Source of the DNA: Idiomarina aquatica
GTDB lineage: Bacteria > Pseudomonadota > Gammaproteobacteria > Enterobacterales > Alteromonadaceae
Direction of reading: 5' to 3'
DNA length: 64,000 nucleotides
Assembly (NCBI RefSeq): GCF_003987185.1
Contig: NZ_PIPS01000001.1
Span: forward strand, 682,001-746,000
Position numbers and translations under genes: made by a program. The notes below the pieces were generated by a model. It did no database searches. It was not told the DNA's origin and saw nothing but the letters and a program-made list of their open reading frames with translations. Of this stretch, positions 60,887 through 64,000 are shown one piece after another (the stretch's first letter is position 1; every line of letters starts with the position of its first letter).

Positions 60887-62823
60887 TTGTTTTTGCGGTT
60901 TTCGATGAGGTCGTCGACGACGGATGGATCGGCGAGGGTTGAGGTGTCACCCAGGCTGTCAAACTCGTTGGCGGCGATCTTACGCAGAATGCGGCGCATG
61001 ATCTTGCCGGAACGGGTTTTTGGCATGCCGCTGGTCCAGTGGATCAGATCCGGCGTGGCGATTGGGCTGAGCTCCGAGCGTACCCAGTTGCGTACTTCCT
61101 TGGTCAACTCATCGGTCACTTCCACACCCTCAACCGGCGTCACGTAAACATAGATACCCTGCCCTTTCAGGTCATGCGGATAACCGACGACAGCGGCTTC
61201 GGCAATTGCCTTGTGAGCAACCAGTGCGCTTTCAATTTCAGCAGTACCGAGGCGATGCCCGGAAACGTTCAGGACATCGTCCACACGACCGGTGATCCAG
61301 TAATAGCCATCGCTGTCACGACGCGCGCCGTCACCGGTAAAGTACACGTTTTTGTAGGTCGAGAAGTACGTTTGCTCAAAGCGTTCGTGGTCTCCCCACA
61401 ACGTACGCATCTGACCCGGCCACGAGTCTTCAATGATTAACCCACCTTCGGCTTCCCCTTCCAGCTTATTGCCTTCGTTATCCACCAACGCCGGTTTCAC
61501 CCCGAAGAACGGACGTGTTGCCGAGCCCGGCTTCAGATCCGTCGCACCCGGCAGTGGCGTGATCATGATGCCACCGGTTTCGGTCTGCCACCACGTATCC
61601 ATGATTGGGCACTTACCGTTACCAATGCTCTGGTGATACCATTCCCAGGCTTCCGGGTTGATCGGCTCACCCACACTGCCCATGATGCGCAAGCTGTCAC
61701 GGCTCGAGGTTTTCGCCGCTTCATCGCCTTTTGCCATCAGCGCACGAATCGCCGTTGGTGCGGTGTATAAAATGGTGACTTTGTGCTTATCAACGATTTC
61801 GCCGATACGGCCAACGCCCGGATAAGTCGGTACCCCTTCAAACATCACCGTAGTTGCACCGTTTGCAAACGGGCCATAAACGATATACGAGTGACCGGTA
61901 ATCCAGCCGACGTCTGCGGCACACCAGTAAATATCGTCGTCGTGGCAGTCAAACACGTACTCGTGTGTCATCGATGCATACACCATATAGCCACCGGTGG
62001 TGTGCACCACGCCTTTCGGCTTGCCGGTTGAACCCGAGGTATACAGAATAAACAGCGGATCTTCGGCATCCATGACTTCGGCCTGACATTCGCTGCTGAC
62101 GTCAGCAACCAGTTCGTGCCACCAGACATCGCGACCTTCGGTCCAGTTCACCTGACCTTCGGTCACTTGTGCCACAATGACGTGCTCTAATGTCGGACAG
62201 GCGTCATCATCCAGCGCAGCATCGACGTTTTTCTTCAACCCAATGGTGTTGCCACCGCGGCGACCTTCGTCGGCGGTAATAATGGCTTTGGCACCGCAGT
62301 CATTGATGCGGTCAGCAATAGCGTTCGGCGAGAAGCCACCGAAGATCACCGAGTGCACAGCACCGATGCGCGCACAGGCAAGCATCGCATAGGCGGCTTC
62401 AGGCACCATCGGCATGTAAATTGCCACGCGATCACCTTTGCTAATACCTAATTTTTTCAGGCCATTAGCAAAACGGGATACCTCTTTATGTAACTCGCGA
62501 TACGTGATGTGTTTGTCTACACTCGGGTCGTCGCCTTCCCAGATAATTGCGGTTTTGTCCGCTTTATCCGCGAGGTGGCGGTCGACACAGTTGTAACAAG
62601 CGTTTAAGGTACCGTCCTCAAACCATTTGATATTGACGTTACCCGGTTCAAAGGTCGTGTTTTTGACCTTCGTATAAGGAGTGAACCAAGTGATGCGTTT
62701 ACCTTGTTCACGCCAAAACCCTTCCGGGTCGTCGACGGACTGTTGGTATAGTTCTAAGTACTTGTCGTTATCAAGTTTTGCAGTTTGCTTAATGTGATCC
62801 GGCACTTTATAGAGTTGCGACAT
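60883..62823 (-). CDS. acs: Acetyl-CoA synthetase
   Basis: A 646-residue AMP-forming enzyme making acetyl-CoA from acetate, ATP and CoA. Motifs include [19 protein letters not shown] (about 261), [41 protein letters not shown] and the acetylatable Lys in [11 protein letters not shown] (about 601). Length is standard. The start at 62823 follows AAGGAGGAAG; an upstream extension to 62919 has none. A candidate CrbR site lies about 62 bases upstream. A dcaP-like porin is divergent. Its TAG stop lies within a REP-like GTAG. Confidence 0.95.
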   Translation of the reverse strand: MSQLYKVPDHIKQTAKLDNDKYLELYQQSVDDPEGFWREQGKRITWFTPYTKVKNTTFEPGNVNIKWFEDGTLNACYNCVDRHLADKADKTAIIWEGDDPSVDKHITYRELHKEVSRFANGLKKLGISKGDRVAIYMPMVPEAAYAMLACARIGAVHSVIFGGFSPNAIADRINDCGAKAIITADEGRRGGNTIGLKKNVDAALDDDACPTLEHVIVAQVTEGQVNWTEGRDVWWHELVADVSSECQAEVMDAEDPLFILYTSGSTGKPKGVVHTTGGYMVYASMTHEYVFDCHDDDIYWCAADVGWITGHSYIVYGPFANGATTVMFEGVPTYPGVGRIGEIVDKHKVTILYTAPTAIRALMAKGDEAAKTSSRDSLRIMGSVGEPINPEAWEWYHQSIGNGKCPIMDTWWQTETGGIMITPLPGATDLKPGSATRPFFGVKPALVDNEGNKLEGEAEGGLIIEDSWPGQMRTLWGDHERFEQTYFSTYKNVYFTGDGARRDSDGYYWITGRVDDVLNVSGHRLGTAEIESALVAHKAIAEAAVVGYPHDLKGQGIYVYVTPVEGVEVTDELTKEVRNWVRSELSPIATPDLIHWTSGMPKTRSGKIMRRILRKIAANEFDSLGDTSTLADPSVVDDLIENRKNK

Positions 62824-62884
62824 TACCACTTCCTCCTTATTCGCATGATGCATCTTTTGTACGTAATACCTGGGCTGAACACTA

Positions 62885-62903
62885 TTAGACCATAGTCTAG
62901 ATT
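62885..62903. promoter_or_regulatory. Candidate CrbR site upstream of acs
   Basis: TTAGACCATAGTCTAGATT contains the perfect dyad TAGAC-CATA-GTCTA. The same element, one orientation, precedes the DUF4212/symporter operon at 53011-53028. It lies in the 169-base gap between divergent acs and the porin gene and could serve both. Confidence 0.5.
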
Positions 62904-62992
62904 GCGAAAATTTGAACAATTAACGAGAATTAATGGCGTTTATAAAGCTTATCTTAAGCACTAAAAACTTGGCTGACACGGGAGAACACACG

Positions 62993-64000
62993 ATGGCTTC
63001 AAGTTCGAACAAGAACAAATTCTTACTGACGGCTGCGGCAGCAGCAGTGATGGGCGTCACCAGCTTCGGCGCTCAGGCGCAGGACTCAGAGTTCACGTTT
63101 GGTGGTTTCGTTAAACTGGATATGATGGTATCGGATTATGCCGACGGTGCGGCACCGGAAAGTGGTAGCATTGCTCGCCAACAGTACATTCCCAGCCTGA
63201 CGCCGGTCGGTGGCGACGGTGATGACATGGCAACTGATTTTCACGCCCGTCAGTCACGCTTCTTCATTACCAACAAAACCGAACTGGATAACGGTGAAAC
63301 CCTGACCGGCCATATCGAAATGGACTTTATGCTGACGCCGGACGGCGACCAGCGTATTTCTAACTCCTACAACCCGCGTTTGCGTCATGCGTTCATCAAA
63401 TACGGTAACTGGACCTTTGGTCAAACCTGGTCAAACTTCCAGGATTTGAACATTCTGGCAGAATCGGTCGACTTTATCGGTATCACGGACGGTATCGTGT
63501 TTAACCGTCAAGCGCAGATCCGTTATACCTCCGGTGGCTTTAGTGCGTCTCTTGAAAACCCGGAAACCACAGTAACCAGTCAAACCGGCAGTCGTATTGT
63601 ATCAAGTGATGGTCTGATGCCAGACGTCACCTTTAAATACACCGGTAAAGCAGACAACCTGGTATGGCAAGCATCCGCGTTATTGCGCCAGTTGACCTAT
63701 GATGTGGCACAAAGCGGCGACGATGAAACGGCTTTTGGTTACGGTGTTAGTTTAGGCGCGAAATACAGTTTTGGTATGGACGACATCCGTGCGTCAATCA
63801 CCACCGGCTCTGGCCTTGGCCGCTATCTGGGGCTGAACACCTGGAACGGCGCTTACATTGACGCTGACGGTGGTCTGGAAACCATCGATTCTACCGGTAT
63901 CTCGTTTGCTTACCGCCATTTCTGGACCGAGAAACTGCGTTCAAACGTGGTCTACTCACGCGGCTGGGCCGATAACGACGACGCACTGTTGGGTATGGCT
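62993..64000 (+). CDS. DcaP-like outer-membrane porin, partial
   Basis: The first 336 codons of an outer-membrane porin; the rest lies past the right edge. Signal peptide with cleavage near GAQAQD, then FTFGGFVKLDMMVSDYADG, SRFFITNKTELDNGETLTGHIEMDFM, RHAFIKYGNWTFGQTWSNFQD and repeated beta strands, the pattern of the DcaP family of trimeric porins for di- and tricarboxylates. GGGAG stands before the ATG. Divergent placement beside acs and the shared candidate CrbR site suggest a part in uptake of carboxylic acids. Confidence 0.85.
   Translation, partial: MASSSNKNKFLLTAAAAAVMGVTSFGAQAQDSEFTFGGFVKLDMMVSDYADGAAPESGSIARQQYIPSLTPVGGDGDDMATDFHARQSRFFITNKTELDNGETLTGHIEMDFMLTPDGDQRISNSYNPRLRHAFIKYGNWTFGQTWSNFQDLNILAESVDFIGITDGIVFNRQAQIRYTSGGFSASLENPETTVTSQTGSRIVSSDGLMPDVTFKYTGKADNLVWQASALLRQLTYDVAQSGDDETAFGYGVSLGAKYSFGMDDIRASITTGSGLGRYLGLNTWNGAYIDADGGLETIDSTGISFAYRHFWTEKLRSNVVYSRGWADNDDALLGMA

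Noticed and set aside
60559-60942. 127-codon plus-strand open frame spanning the right end of the insertion sequence and the acs 3' end
   Set aside because: It crosses the IS boundary, REP units and the antisense end of acs, and matches no family.

Overview
The window looks like chromosomal DNA of a marine, heterotrophic, flagellated gammaproteobacterium of the Alteromonadales type (Idiomarina/Pseudidiomarina-like). This is inferred from gene content: large TonB-dependent receptors beside an S9 peptidase, FlgO/FlgP/FlgT-type flagellar proteins, a CrbS/CrbR acetate module with a DUF4212-linked symporter, and a DcaP-type porin. No search could be run, so the genus is a guess.

Layout. 0-4 kb: the dabB-dabA inorganic-carbon transporter (dabA runs off the left edge) with a divergent LysR regulator. 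4-6 kb: flgP and flgT, then tRNA-Arg(CCU). 6-11.7 kb: a tightly coupled operon of an RsbQ-like hydrolase, a PAS histidine kinase, a membrane histidine kinase and a PAS-GGDEF-EAL-REC protein. 11.8-21.2 kb: a sterol-desaturase-family protein, then a contiguous operon TonB receptor - TVP38/flavoprotein disulfide reductase fusion - ynjB-ynjC-ynjD-ynjF. 21.2-25.6 kb: small genes (AhpD-like, DUF547, DUF1499, two FlgO-domain genes, LytTR regulator) separated by REP-like hairpins. 25.6-41 kb: an S9 peptidase and four large TonB receptors, with a rho-independent terminator after the peptidase and after each receptor, and a methyltransferase in between. 41-43.7 kb: DnaQ-like exonuclease and cNMP/CBS/DUF294 protein. 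43.8-50.8 kb: an NfrB/NfrA-like c-di-GMP-responsive exopolysaccharide locus with a DUF4434 lipoprotein and a convergent UDP-GlcNAc 2-epimerase. 50.9-57.7 kb: acetate-type symporter, DUF4212 subunit, hybrid kinase CrbS and regulator CrbR. 57.8-60.8 kb: accessory DNA with hipBA and a decayed IS110/IS1111-family element. 60.9-64 kb: acs and a divergent dcaP-like porin cut by the right edge.

How it fits together. Acetate use (crbS, crbR, symporter, DUF4212, acs) forms one regulon candidate: a near-identical 15-bp site, TTAGACCAWAGTCYA, lies upstream of both the DUF4212/symporter operon and acs. Two c-di-GMP modules are present: one makes or breaks c-di-GMP under control of an RsbQ/PAS sensor, and one (NfrB with MshEN domains) probably reads it to make a surface polysaccharide.

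The intergenic DNA is unusually rich in short palindromes. A GTAR-plus-hairpin (REP-like) family is scattered through the window and in some cases supplies the stop codon of the adjacent gene. There is also a separate ~172-175-bp two-copy repeat, a ~260-bp nested hairpin cluster and a perfect 33-bp palindrome.
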